Assembly (NCBI RefSeq): GCF_947503125.1
Contig: NZ_CANNCR010000020.1
Location: 1 to 64,000 of the forward strand
Length of the DNA: 64,000 nucleotides
Source of the DNA: an uncultured Metabacillus sp.
Lineage (GTDB): Bacteria; Bacillota; Bacilli; Bacillales; Bacillaceae
Direction of reading: 5' to 3'
Position 1 is the first letter of the stretch; each line of letters starts with the position of its first letter. Shown in pieces: positions 54,853-63,407 of the stretch. The position numbers were made by a program, and so were the translations under genes. The notes under the pieces were generated by a model. The model made no database searches. It was given only the letters and a program-made list of their open reading frames with translations, and had not been told where the DNA came from.

Positions 54853-55869
54853 ATGAAAGCGTTATTTATTGGTGGAACTGGAACAATTAGCTCAGCAATT
54901 ACAAATCAACTAGCAGAAAAAGGCTGCGAACTTTACCTTATTAATAGAGGAAATCGAACGAAGCACTTGCCTGCATCTGTCAACTTGATTCAAGCTGATA
55001 TTAACGATGAACAGCATGTAGCTAAACTTATCGAAGATTTAGAGTTTGATGTTGTAGCAGATTTCATCGCGTTTGAACCAGCTCAGTTGGAAAGAGATTA
55101 TCGTTTATTTAACGACAAAACGAAGCAATTTATTTTTATAAGCTCTGCTTCCGCGTATCAAACACCTTTGTCAGATTATCGAATTACAGAAGGAACGCCT
55201 TTGGCAAATCCATATTGGCAGTATTCCCGCAATAAAATTGCCTGTGAAGAGTATTTGGTGAAACAATATCGTGAGACTGGCTTCCCTATAACAATTGTAA
55301 GGCCAAGCCACACCTATGATGAACGTTCCATTCCGCTTGGTGTACATGGAAGAAAGGGATCCTGGCAGGTTGCTAAGCGGATGTTAGAGAACAAACCTGT
55401 GATTATTCATGGGGATGGTACATCCTTATGGACGTTGACACATAATCGTGATTTTGCTAAAGGCTTTATCGGTTTAATGGGCAATATTCATGCGATTGGA
55501 GAAGCTGTTCACATTACCTCAGATGAAAGCGTTACCTGGAATCAAATTTACGAAATAATTGCCGATGCCCTTGGCGTAAAACTTAATGCTGTCCATGTTC
55601 CATCCGAATTTTTAGCCGCATGCAGTAAAGAGGATTACAGAGGCGGATTATTAGGAGATAAGGCGAATACCGTTGTATTCGATAATTCAAAGCTAAAACG
55701 ACTTGTTCCAGATTTTGTTGCAACAACCCGAGTTGACCAAGGAATTAAGCAAACGATTGAAAACATATTAGCTAACCCAGAGCTTCAAACAGAAGATAAG
55801 GAATTCGACCTTTGGTGTGATCGGGTTATTGATGCCTTACAGGGTGCGTTAAAAGCGATAAATGAATAG
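54853..55869 (+). CDS. NAD-dependent epimerase/dehydratase family protein
   Basis: 338-aa extended short-chain dehydrogenase. The Rossmann motif is FIGGTGTISSAI (5-16), a SSASAY segment and YSRNK give the catalytic Ser, Tyr and Lys. Probably acts on a sugar or nucleotide sugar; uronate metabolism beside the alpha-glucuronidase is a guess. The ATG follows GGCGGAGG. The 142 bp before it hold a 35-codon frame of doubtful meaning. Confidence 0.82.
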   Translation: MKALFIGGTGTISSAITNQLAEKGCELYLINRGNRTKHLPASVNLIQADINDEQHVAKLIEDLEFDVVADFIAFEPAQLERDYRLFNDKTKQFIFISSASAYQTPLSDYRITEGTPLANPYWQYSRNKIACEEYLVKQYRETGFPITIVRPSHTYDERSIPLGVHGRKGSWQVAKRMLENKPVIIHGDGTSLWTLTHNRDFAKGFIGLMGNIHAIGEAVHITSDESVTWNQIYEIIADALGVKLNAVHVPSEFLAACSKEDYRGGLLGDKANTVVFDNSKLKRLVPDFVATTRVDQGIKQTIENILANPELQTEDKEFDLWCDRVIDALQGALKAINE

Positions 55870-55929
55870 GTTTAAAGATAGGTAGATAAGAGAGATGCTG
55901 TATTAAAAGACAGTCTCCCAAACCAGCTA

Positions 55930-55958
55930 TTGAAATCAATTAAACCAAATGTTATAGT
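55930..55958 (+). promoter_or_regulatory. Sigma-A promoter of yhgD
   Basis: TTGAAA and TATAGT are separated by 17 bp. The probable transcription start falls a few bases before the operator palindrome at 55973. Confidence 0.6.
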
Positions 55959-55972
55959 AACAATATAAAAAC

Positions 55973-55995
55973 TGACCGATTTGTTCATTTGGTCA
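55973..55995 (+). promoter_or_regulatory. Probable YhgD operator, upstream of yhgD
   Basis: A 23-bp element beginning TGACCGATTTG and ending CATTTGGTCA, with TGACC/GGTCA inverted ends. The reverse complement of the element at 56617-56639 matches it at 22 of 23 positions. Position just after the promoter fits repression by the TetR-type protein encoded downstream. Confidence 0.75.
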
Positions 55996-56018
55996 TTCTA
56001 GTAATAGGAGTGAATAGC

Positions 56019-56591
56019 TTGGGCATCAATCGAAAGCAGCTAATTCTGGAGGCCGCAACAAGATCCTTTACCCAATTTGGATATAAAGCAACAACAATGG
56101 ATCAAGTCTCAAAGCTTGCAAACGTCGGAAAAGGAACGATCTATACGTTTTATAAAAATAAGGAAGAACTATTCTCTGAAATCATTGATGATCTGCTGGC
56201 GGATATGAAGGAAGCTGCAGAGAATGCGTTTGATCCCAATAGGTCATTTTTAGAAAATGTCCACAGAGCGTTATACAGTATTTTGGAATTTCGAAAAACA
56301 CATCAATTAACGATCAAGCTTTTTCAGGAAAGTAATGAGCTTGGAACACCTACTGTGAATGAAGGTGTTAAAAAGGTTGAACAGATGATTTTGAATTATA
56401 TTAAGCAAAAAATCATTGTGGCAATTGAAAATAAAGAGATCAAACCATGTGACCCGGAGCTGACCGCTTTTATTTTACTAAAGCTCTATATCTCATTAAT
56501 TTTTGATTGGGAAAAACATCATGAACCGCTCGAAAAAGAAAAAATTGCTGAAGTATTTGATCAGTATTTGTTAAAGGGATTATCAATTTGA
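56019..56591 (+). CDS. yhgD: TetR family regulator YhgD
   Basis: 190-aa TetR-type repressor. The N-terminal helix-turn-helix is ATTMDQVSKLANVGKGTIYT, with a conserved TFYKNKEELF, and a ligand-binding helical domain follows. The start is TTG at 56019, eight bases after AGGAG. Two matching palindromes flank the gene, one before yhgD and one before yhgE, so it probably represses itself and the transporter-like gene yhgE. Confidence 0.85.
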   Translation: MGINRKQLILEAATRSFTQFGYKATTMDQVSKLANVGKGTIYTFYKNKEELFSEIIDDLLADMKEAAENAFDPNRSFLENVHRALYSILEFRKTHQLTIKLFQESNELGTPTVNEGVKKVEQMILNYIKQKIIVAIENKEIKPCDPELTAFILLKLYISLIFDWEKHHEPLEKEKIAEVFDQYLLKGLSI

Positions 56592-56616
56592 TAATCCTCA
56601 CTTTTTTGTCATATTA

Positions 56617-56639
56617 TGACCAAATGAACAAAACGGTCA
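56617..56639 (-). promoter_or_regulatory. Probable YhgD operator, upstream of yhgE
   Basis: Inverted copy of the 23-bp element at 55973-55995 (22 of 23 positions). It ends 27 bp before the yhgE start codon, so a bound repressor could block yhgE transcription separately from yhgD. Confidence 0.75.
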
Positions 56640-56666
56640 TTTAGATATACAGGAGGTTGAAGGAAA

Positions 56667-58889
56667 TTGTCATTAATCAAACAAGAATGGAAGGCATTAT
56701 TTAAAAATAAAAAAGTTTTGATCGCTGTCATCGGGGTTCTTTTTATTCCGCTAATGTATAGCGGCGGCTACCTTGGTGCCTTTTGGGATCCATATGGAAA
56801 GCTTGATCAGCTGCCTGTTGCGGTTGTCAACAATGACACTGGCACCACCTATGAGGGAAAAGAGCTGGATGTAGGGAATGAATTAGTTGATCATTTAAAA
56901 GAAAACAGGAAGTTTGAGTGGCATTTTGTCGATCAGCAAAAAGCAGAAGAAGGTCTTGAACAACTAGACTATTATATGGTCATTGAAATTCCAAAAAACT
57001 TTTCAAGCAATGCGACAACATTACAAAGCAACGAACCGGAGCACTTAGAGCTTACGTTTATCACAAATAAAGGGAATAACTTTATTTCCGGACAAATCGG
57101 TGAAAGTGCTGTTGCAAAAATTAAAGAAGAGGTCGCTAATACAATAACGAAAACTTATGCAGAAACGATTTTTGATAATATTGAGCTAATGGCAGACGGA
57201 ATTGGAGATGCAAGCGAAGGTGCCGAAAAAATTAACGATGGTACTGGCGAGCTAAAGGAAGGCTCAAGCAAACTTTCAGAAAATCTCCATCAGCTTGTAA
57301 CGAAATCACTTACTTTTAAAGATGGGTTACAGGACGCCTCATCAGGGTCAACGAAGCTTGTAGAGGGGGTAAGTGAATTAGATAGTGGTTTAGCTGCCAT
57401 GAAACAGGGGCAGAAGGAATTATATGACGGATCTGCCAAACTGGAATCGGGGTCTTCACAATTAGTAGCAGGATTAAATGATTCATTAACAGGCATGAAG
57501 GAATTGCAAAATAATCTTCCAAGCTTGACAAAGGGGGCTGGAGCCTTAAAAAATAGTGCTCCGAACCTGGTGGAAGGCACTAAACAGCTTGCAGATGGAA
57601 GCACTGCTGCTCGTGATGGAGCAGCGGATTTATCACAAAATTTATCACAGGTGACTGCTGGGGTTAATAAGGTGATTTCCGATCTGCAAGGAATGCCTTT
57701 ACCTGAAGAAAAACAACAGGAGCTTTTAGCATTAGCGGAAGCACTAAACAGTTTAGATCAAGGTGGAAAACAGCTATCAACTAACCTTAATCAGTTAGCG
57801 GCAGGTGCGGGTGAGCTTAACAAAAATGTGGCAGCATTACCGGCTAATGCTGAAAAACTATATGAAGGAACTGCTTCCGTGGAAGCTGCCATAAATCAGC
57901 TAACTGCAGGACAGGAAAAGCTTTATCATGGAGCAGTTCAAGTGAACCAAGGTCAATCGTCTTTAACAGAAGGTTTACATGTATTCGGTGACAAGCTAAC
58001 TGAAGCAAAATCTGGAACTGAACAATTAGTAAATGGGGGATCTGCCCTGGAGCAAGGAATTGGTCAGTTAGCTGATGGTTCGATCGCATTAGAAGATGGA
58101 TCTAAAAAGCTGGCAAATGGCGCTGATCAATTAGATGACGGATTATCACAGCTTTCGGATGGAACAACTGTCCTTTCAACAAAACTAAAAGAAGCAACAG
58201 ATGAAACAGAGGATGTAAAAGGATCTGATAAGGTCTATGATATGGTTGCAGATCCGGTTGATTTACACACAGAGGAAGTAAACGAGGTTCCAAACTATGG
58301 AACAGGTCTTGCACCATATTTCCTATCACTTGCTTTGTTTGTTGGAACACTGTTAGTAACCGTTGTGTTTCCGTTACGAAAAACATCTGGAACACCAAAA
58401 TCTGGGTTCGCTTGGTTTGCCAGCAAATTTAGTGTGCTGTTTTTTGTAGCCGTCATTCAAGCGATTCTAGCAGATCTTGTCCTTTTATATGGTTTAGGAT
58501 TAGAAGTAAAAAATGTTGGTTTATTTATCCTATTCAGCATAGTAACAAGCTTAACCTTTATATCGATTGTTCAATTATTGGTAACAACGATGGCCGATCC
58601 AGGCAGATTCATGGCAATCATCCTGTTAATCCTACAATTAACAACAAGTGCAGGAACGTTTCCGCTTGAGTTAATTCCAGAAGGATTTCAAAAAATTAAT
58701 CAATGGCTGCCAATGACCTATTCTGTTGCCGGCTTTAAAGCGATTATTTCTAGCGGCAATTTTGATTATATGTGGTCACAAGCACTTGTATTATCAGGAT
58801 ATTTTGTCATGGCAATAGCAGGTACAATTCTCTACTTTACAATGAAATTGAAAAAGGAAAAGCGGGCACTGAACGAGGTTTCTGCTTAG
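56667..58889 (+). CDS. yhgE: YhgE/Pip family ABC-2-like membrane protein
   Basis: 740-aa membrane protein. One N-terminal helix (VLIAVIGVLFIPLMYSGGY) precedes a large extracytoplasmic region (about 40-540) that contains many repeats of the L-x-x-G-x-x-x-L-x-D-G type, probably a coiled rod. Five or six C-terminal helices (about 550-730) are related to ABC-2 permeases. The family includes phage-receptor Pip and transporters of unknown cargo. The start is TTG at 56667 with AGGAGGT nine bases upstream. Likely YhgD-controlled. Confidence 0.85.
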   Translation: MSLIKQEWKALFKNKKVLIAVIGVLFIPLMYSGGYLGAFWDPYGKLDQLPVAVVNNDTGTTYEGKELDVGNELVDHLKENRKFEWHFVDQQKAEEGLEQLDYYMVIEIPKNFSSNATTLQSNEPEHLELTFITNKGNNFISGQIGESAVAKIKEEVANTITKTYAETIFDNIELMADGIGDASEGAEKINDGTGELKEGSSKLSENLHQLVTKSLTFKDGLQDASSGSTKLVEGVSELDSGLAAMKQGQKELYDGSAKLESGSSQLVAGLNDSLTGMKELQNNLPSLTKGAGALKNSAPNLVEGTKQLADGSTAARDGAADLSQNLSQVTAGVNKVISDLQGMPLPEEKQQELLALAEALNSLDQGGKQLSTNLNQLAAGAGELNKNVAALPANAEKLYEGTASVEAAINQLTAGQEKLYHGAVQVNQGQSSLTEGLHVFGDKLTEAKSGTEQLVNGGSALEQGIGQLADGSIALEDGSKKLANGADQLDDGLSQLSDGTTVLSTKLKEATDETEDVKGSDKVYDMVADPVDLHTEEVNEVPNYGTGLAPYFLSLALFVGTLLVTVVFPLRKTSGTPKSGFAWFASKFSVLFFVAVIQAILADLVLLYGLGLEVKNVGLFILFSIVTSLTFISIVQLLVTTMADPGRFMAIILLILQLTTSAGTFPLELIPEGFQKINQWLPMTYSVAGFKAIISSGNFDYMWSQALVLSGYFVMAIAGTILYFTMKLKKEKRALNEVSA

Positions 58890-58898
58890 TCTATTAGA

Positions 58899-58927
58899 AA
58901 AGAGGGGCTAGAAACAGCCTCTCTTTC
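58899..58927 (+). terminator. Terminator of yhgE
   Basis: AGAGGGGCT pairs with AGCCTCTCT with one mismatch, a short loop, and TTTCT after it. Confidence 0.65.
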
Positions 58928-59013
58928 TAGTAAATCCCGAAATGTCATAAAAAAAGGTAGATTTCTTATAAAAAATGGTTGAAAAATAAATAATATTTTC
59001 ATATACTTATATA

Positions 59014-59027
59014 TGAAAACGTTTTCA
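59014..59027. promoter_or_regulatory. cre-like operator upstream of the LacI-family gene
   Basis: TGAAAACGTTTTCA is a perfect palindrome and matches the catabolite-responsive-element consensus at every fixed position. It lies 47 bp before the regulator start. It could bind the encoded LacI protein, CcpA, or both. Confidence 0.75.
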
Positions 59028-59073
59028 GACGTCAAACAAGGTGGGCAACATAGAGCCATGGGGAGGGAGAAAT

Positions 59074-60093
59074 TTGTCTACCATAGAAGATGTCGCGAAA
59101 CTAGCGGGATTATCTAGGACAACTGTTTCACGTGTGTTAAATGATCATCCTTATGTTTCCGATACGAAAAAGAAGCTTGTCCAGCAGGCGATGGAGCAAT
59201 TGGGGTATGTTCCAAACTCTGCTGCGAGAAGCTTAAGAAATCAGAAAACAGGCATTATCGCTGTCTTAATTCCGAAAATATCCACACCATTTTTTAGCCA
59301 ATTAATTGAAAAACTAGAAATGGCTGCTTCTGCAAAAGGCTATCAGTTAATTATTTGCCAAACACAATTCTCAAAACAGAAAGAACGAAATTATTTGAAT
59401 CTACTCAAAACGAGGCAGGTTGATGGCGTTATTATGACGTCGGTTGAAAATGACTGGCCGGTTGTCGATGCTTATTTAAACTATGGTCCAATTGTTCTTT
59501 GCAATGAAATCGTGGAGAATGCGCAAATTCCGATGGTGTATATGGATCAAGCATATAGCGGCTATTCAATTGCCAACCATTTGCTTGAAAGGGGTCATAG
59601 ACATATCGCTTATTGTTCAAACGGAATGGTAAGTGAGGGAATGAAGGCAAGGGAACATGGATTTAAACAGGCTTTAGCAGAGGCAGGCTGTTATTTTGAT
59701 GAAAAATTTCACTTTCAACAAGCTTTAAGTGTTGAGGATGGAAGACAAATTTTTAAAAGAATCGCAAGCATGAAAACTTCACCGACAGCTATTTTTACTG
59801 GAGGAGATGCAGTTGCAGCAGGTGTTGTTTCTGAAGCAAAAAGACATGGGTGGAGCATACCAGGGGATCTAGCTGTAGTTGGTTTTGATAACATGGAAAT
59901 TACTGAGATATTAGATCCGCAGATTACGACAGTGATACAGCCTGTTCAGGAAATGGCCTTGAAATCAATGGACGTTATTTATGATAAAATACATAAAAAA
60001 CAGTACCGCTCTTACGAAAAGCATGAGTTTTCTTCACAGCTGGCTGTAAGGGAATCAACCATGATGAAAAGGAAGCTAGTTGCGACATCTTAA
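59074..60093 (+). CDS. LacI family transcriptional regulator
   Basis: 339-aa regulator. The N-terminal LacI helix-turn-helix is STIEDVAKLAGLSRTTVSRV, with a hinge near PNSAARSLR and a periplasmic-binding-protein-like sugar domain (about 60-330) containing AVVGFDNMEITEILDPQITT. The start is TTG at 59074, six bases after GGGAGGGAG; an in-frame GTG further up has no site. The gene it controls is unknown. The alpha-glucuronidase and epimerase genes 4-6 kb away are possible targets, but no matching operator was seen before them. Confidence 0.85.
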   Translation: MSTIEDVAKLAGLSRTTVSRVLNDHPYVSDTKKKLVQQAMEQLGYVPNSAARSLRNQKTGIIAVLIPKISTPFFSQLIEKLEMAASAKGYQLIICQTQFSKQKERNYLNLLKTRQVDGVIMTSVENDWPVVDAYLNYGPIVLCNEIVENAQIPMVYMDQAYSGYSIANHLLERGHRHIAYCSNGMVSEGMKAREHGFKQALAEAGCYFDEKFHFQQALSVEDGRQIFKRIASMKTSPTAIFTGGDAVAAGVVSEAKRHGWSIPGDLAVVGFDNMEITEILDPQITTVIQPVQEMALKSMDVIYDKIHKKQYRSYEKHEFSSQLAVRESTMMKRKLVATS

Positions 60094-60118
60094 ATAGAAG
60101 GCTTTAATAGCTAAAAAC

Positions 60119-60155
60119 ACAAAAAGGATGGCGAGTGATTCGTCATCCTTTTTGT
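60119..60155. terminator. Terminator after the LacI-family gene
   Basis: AAAAAGGATGGCGA pairs with TCGTCATCCTTTTT with one mismatch, with A/T runs on both sides. Serves the LacI gene and possibly the convergent yhfH. Confidence 0.8.
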
Positions 60156-60206
60156 ATGGAGAATGGTGGATGTGTATTAGTACAGAATGATTGCAGAAGC
60201 CATTAC

Positions 60207-60341
60207 TTATATATCTGTTACATGAAGACACTCATTGCATGTGTTGCCATAGCATTCATGCTGTTCCTCAATATCCTGGCCACACTCTTTGCATTGTTTT
60301 TTTGGTAAATTTCTGAAAAATTCAGTTATTTTCATGATCAT
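60207..60341 (-). CDS. yhfH: YhfH family small zinc-ribbon-like protein
   Basis: 44-aa protein with Cys17-x2-Cys20, Cys30 and Cys35-x2-Cys38, consistent with a small metal-binding knuckle. It contains KKQCKECGQDIEEQHECYGN. The ATG at 60341 follows GGAGGG by six bases. Matches YhfH of Bacillus in size and place, next to yhfI. Function unknown. Confidence 0.75.
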   Translation of the reverse strand: MIMKITEFFRNLPKKQCKECGQDIEEQHECYGNTCNECLHVTDI

Positions 60342-60613
60342 TTGAATCCCTCCGTTGTCATTTGTTGCTTTAATTGTATTATAACAGTTTTGTTGTGTCA
60401 ATAACTGTTTTGTAACAATTTTCGCTGAAAAGACCTTTTTTGTGATGAAATTCGCAAGGATTATGAAAAATGTGCTTATACCCAAAGGTCATCTAAAGAA
60501 CTCGTTGAGAGGATTTGGAAGCAAAGCCAGTAAACGTGAATTCGTGTTAGCCCTTTAGTATAATGAGAATATTGAATAGTAAAATAAATGGGAAACGAAA
60601 GGTTGATGAGCAG

Positions 60614-61351
60614 ATGAAACTAAAGGTGATTGGTTACTGGGGCGGATTTCCGGGACCGAATGAAGCAACCTCAGGCTATTTGCTTGAAGCAAATGGGTTT
60701 CGATTGTTAATGGATTGCGGAAGTGCTGTTTTGTCAAAACTCCAGGAGACTATTGCCATAGATGAACTGGACGCTGTGATTCTATCTCATTATCATTATG
60801 ACCATATAGCAGATATCGGACCATTGCAATATGCAAGTTATGTAACATCATTTATTAAAGGCTCAAAAAAAACCATCCCAATTTATGCTCATACTTTAGA
60901 TCAAGCAGGCTTTGCTAAGCTTACCTATAAAGATGCAACAATTGGTATACCGTATGATGGTAATCAGTCATTAACGATCGGGCCATTTGAGATTACCTTT
61001 TTACAGACCGTTCACCCTGCTCCTTGTTTTGCCATGAGGATCACTGACAAGCAATCGACGATTGTTTATACAGCCGATACAAGCTTTAAGGAAGACTTCA
61101 TTCCGTTTTCGATAGGAGCAGATCTTTTGCTCGCAGAATCGAGCTATTATGGCAACCAAGATGGAACAAGTGCAGGTCATATGAATTGCAGAGAAGCAGC
61201 AGCGATCGCTCAAGGTGCTGGTGTAAAGCAGCTTTTATTAACACATTTGCCGCATTTTGGTGATCATGAGAATTTAGTAAAGGAAGCTCGCGAGCTATTT
61301 ACTGGACAGGTTATCTTGGCAAGTACCGGTCTTGAATGGAGCAATTATTAA
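60614..61351 (+). CDS. yhfI: Metallo-beta-lactamase fold hydrolase YhfI
   Basis: 245-aa MBL-fold protein with the metal-binding HYHYDH motif, a second ligand region SSYYGNQDGTSAGHMN and LLTHLPHFGDH, resembling RNase Z/phosphodiesterase-type members. The ATG at 60614 gives a start (MKLKVIGYWGG) and a length normal for YhfI; an in-frame ATG 51 bases earlier has no ribosome binding site. Natural substrate unknown. The coding sequence ends 14 bp before lplJ. Confidence 0.83.
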   Translation: MKLKVIGYWGGFPGPNEATSGYLLEANGFRLLMDCGSAVLSKLQETIAIDELDAVILSHYHYDHIADIGPLQYASYVTSFIKGSKKTIPIYAHTLDQAGFAKLTYKDATIGIPYDGNQSLTIGPFEITFLQTVHPAPCFAMRITDKQSTIVYTADTSFKEDFIPFSIGADLLLAESSYYGNQDGTSAGHMNCREAAAIAQGAGVKQLLLTHLPHFGDHENLVKEARELFTGQVILASTGLEWSNY

Positions 61352-61365
61352 ATGGAGGAATGGAT

Positions 61366-62358
61366 ATGCTGTTTATCGATAATAACGGGATGACAGACCC
61401 AAGAATAAATTTAGCCATTGAAGAGTATGCGGTTAAACATTTAGATCCTAATGAAACCTATTTATTGTTTTACATAAATGAACCATCGATTATTATCGGG
61501 AAAAATCAAAATACAATTGAAGAAATTAATACATCATATGTTGAAGAACATAAGATCCATGTTGTTAGAAGGCTTTCCGGCGGCGGTGCCGTTTACCATG
61601 ATAAAGGGAATTTGAATTTCAGCTTTATAACAAAAGATGATGGTGATAGCTTTCATAATTTCAAAAAGTTTACCGAACCTGTTGTTCAAGCCCTTGAAAA
61701 GCTGGGGGTGAAAGCAGAAATGAGCGGCCGGAATGACATTATCGCAAGCGATGGGCGAAAGATTTCTGGAAATGCGCAATTTTCCACACGCGGGCGTATG
61801 TTTTCTCATGGGACATTATTATTTGATTCGGAAATCGATAGTGTAGTTTCAGCATTAAAAGTAAAAAAGGATAAAATCGAATCAAAAGGAATAAAGTCAA
61901 TTAGAAGCAGGGTCGCCAATATAAGTGAGTATTTAGAAGAGAAAATTACGATTGAACATTTTAGAGAGCTTTTGCTGCGGTATATTTTTAATGGAGCAGA
62001 TCAAATTCCATCATATGATTTAACCGATGAAGATTGGAAGAAAATCAATGAGATCTCTAAAGAACGCTATCAAAATTGGGGTTGGAACTATGGGAAATCC
62101 CCTAAATTTAACTATCAACATTCACACCGATTCCCTATTGGACAGATTGATGTACGGTTAGAAGTGCAAAAAGGTATGATCGAAAATTGTAAGATTTATG
62201 GAGACTTTTTTGGCGTTGGCGATGTAACAGAGATAGAACAGGTTTTAATAGGTACGAGGTATGATAGGTCGGATTTGGAAAAAGCGCTGCAAGAAATAGA
62301 TGTAAAGAAATACTTTGGAAATATTGAAAAAACAGATTTTCTGCAGCTTATTTATTAA
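61366..62358 (+). CDS. lplJ: Lipoate-protein ligase LplJ
   Basis: 330-aa lipoate-protein ligase. It has the biotin/lipoate ligase motifs RRLSGGGAVYHDKGNLNFSF and the lysine-containing KISGNAQF, plus a C-terminal accessory domain. Attaches free lipoate to E2 subunits and GcvH using ATP. The ATG at 61366 is seven bases after GGAGG; the ATG at 61360 is too close to it. Length equals the B. subtilis protein to within one residue. Confidence 0.9.
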   Translation: MLFIDNNGMTDPRINLAIEEYAVKHLDPNETYLLFYINEPSIIIGKNQNTIEEINTSYVEEHKIHVVRRLSGGGAVYHDKGNLNFSFITKDDGDSFHNFKKFTEPVVQALEKLGVKAEMSGRNDIIASDGRKISGNAQFSTRGRMFSHGTLLFDSEIDSVVSALKVKKDKIESKGIKSIRSRVANISEYLEEKITIEHFRELLLRYIFNGADQIPSYDLTDEDWKKINEISKERYQNWGWNYGKSPKFNYQHSHRFPIGQIDVRLEVQKGMIENCKIYGDFFGVGDVTEIEQVLIGTRYDRSDLEKALQEIDVKKYFGNIEKTDFLQLIY

Positions 62359-62482
62359 TAAGCTGCCTTTTGAATTGAAATGAACAATGAAGGTTATCCA
62401 TTTACCTAGTGTTTAAGGTATAATAGAACATAGTAATAGAAACTTTTAAATTTAGATTCAAAGTAGAAAGAGAGTGTTCATG

Positions 62483-63202
62483 ATGGGCCGTAAGTGGAAC
62501 AATATTAAAGAAAAGAAAGCTTCAAAGGATGCGAATACAAGTCGTATTTATGCAAAGTTTGGACGTGAAATATATGTAGCCGCAAAGCAAGGTGAACCAG
62601 ATCCTGAATCAAATCAAGCGTTAAAAATTGTTCTCGAACGCGCGAAAACATACAGTGTACCTAAAACAATTATTGACCGTGCGATTGAAAAAGCAAAGGG
62701 CGGAGCAGAGGAAAACTATGATGAGCTTCGTTATGAAGGCTTTGGACCAAACGGATCAATGGTGATTGTAGATGCGCTGACCAATAATGTTAACCGTACC
62801 GCATCAGAGGTGCGTGCTGCATTCGGCAAGAACGGCGGTAACATGGGTGTAAGCGGTTCGGTATCCTATATGTTTGATGCCACAGCAGTAATCGGCGTTG
62901 AAGGCAAATCAGAAGAAGAAGTTCTTGAGCTATTAATGGAAGCAGATGTAGAAGTTCGTGATATTCTAGCAGAAGAAGATCAGGTCATTGTTTATGCTGA
63001 ACCTGATCAATTCCATGCCGTTCAAGAAGCATTCAAAAATAGCGGCATAACTGAATTTACCGTCGCAGAATTAACCATGCTGGCGCAAAATGACGTGACA
63101 CTTCCAGAAGATGCGAAGGCACAATTTGAGAAAATGATCGATGCATTGGAAGATTTAGAAGATGTTAGACAAGTGTACCACAATGTTGATTTAAGTGAAT
63201 AA
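62483..63202 (+). CDS. yeeI: YebC/PmpR family protein YeeI
   Basis: 239-aa YebC-type protein starting [16 protein letters not shown], with the three-domain YebC pattern: a conserved AIEKAKGG segment, [13 protein letters not shown] and [14 protein letters not shown]. Members act in translation of proline-rich stretches or in transcription. Start at the second of two adjacent ATGs, eight bases after AGAGAG. In B. subtilis yeeI lies elsewhere; here it separates lplJ from lcfB. Confidence 0.85.
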   Translation: MGRKWNNIKEKKASKDANTSRIYAKFGREIYVAAKQGEPDPESNQALKIVLERAKTYSVPKTIIDRAIEKAKGGAEENYDELRYEGFGPNGSMVIVDALTNNVNRTASEVRAAFGKNGGNMGVSGSVSYMFDATAVIGVEGKSEEEVLELLMEADVEVRDILAEEDQVIVYAEPDQFHAVQEAFKNSGITEFTVAELTMLAQNDVTLPEDAKAQFEKMIDALEDLEDVRQVYHNVDLSE

Positions 63203-63209
63203 TAGGTAA

Positions 63210-63250
63210 GGGTCTGGCCTCTTGCTTCCATAGCGAGGTTAGGCCCTTTC
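63210..63250 (+). terminator. Terminator of yeeI
   Basis: GGGTCTGGCCTC (63210-63221) pairs, with G-T wobbles, with GAGGTTAGGCCC (63235-63246), followed by TTTC. Confidence 0.7.
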
Positions 63251-63366
63251 ATTGATTTAGAAATGAAAAGAAATTTCTATCGCATGCAACTGGAATCCTT
63301 CCCAGAGATTGTCTCTTCCTTAAACATTCCATATAATGAAAAGTAGGGGTTTTTTAATCAGGAAAA

Positions 63367-63384
63367 TGAATGGTTATTCATTCA
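63367..63384. promoter_or_regulatory. FadR-box-like palindrome upstream of lcfB
   Basis: TGAATGGTTATTCATTCA matches the B. subtilis FadR operator TGAATGAMTANTCATTCA at nearly all positions. It ends 23 bp before the lcfB ATG. FadR there represses beta-oxidation genes, lcfB among them, and is released by long-chain acyl-CoA. Confidence 0.75.
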
Positions 63385-63407
63385 TTTTATCGAAGGGGTG
63401 GAAGAGA

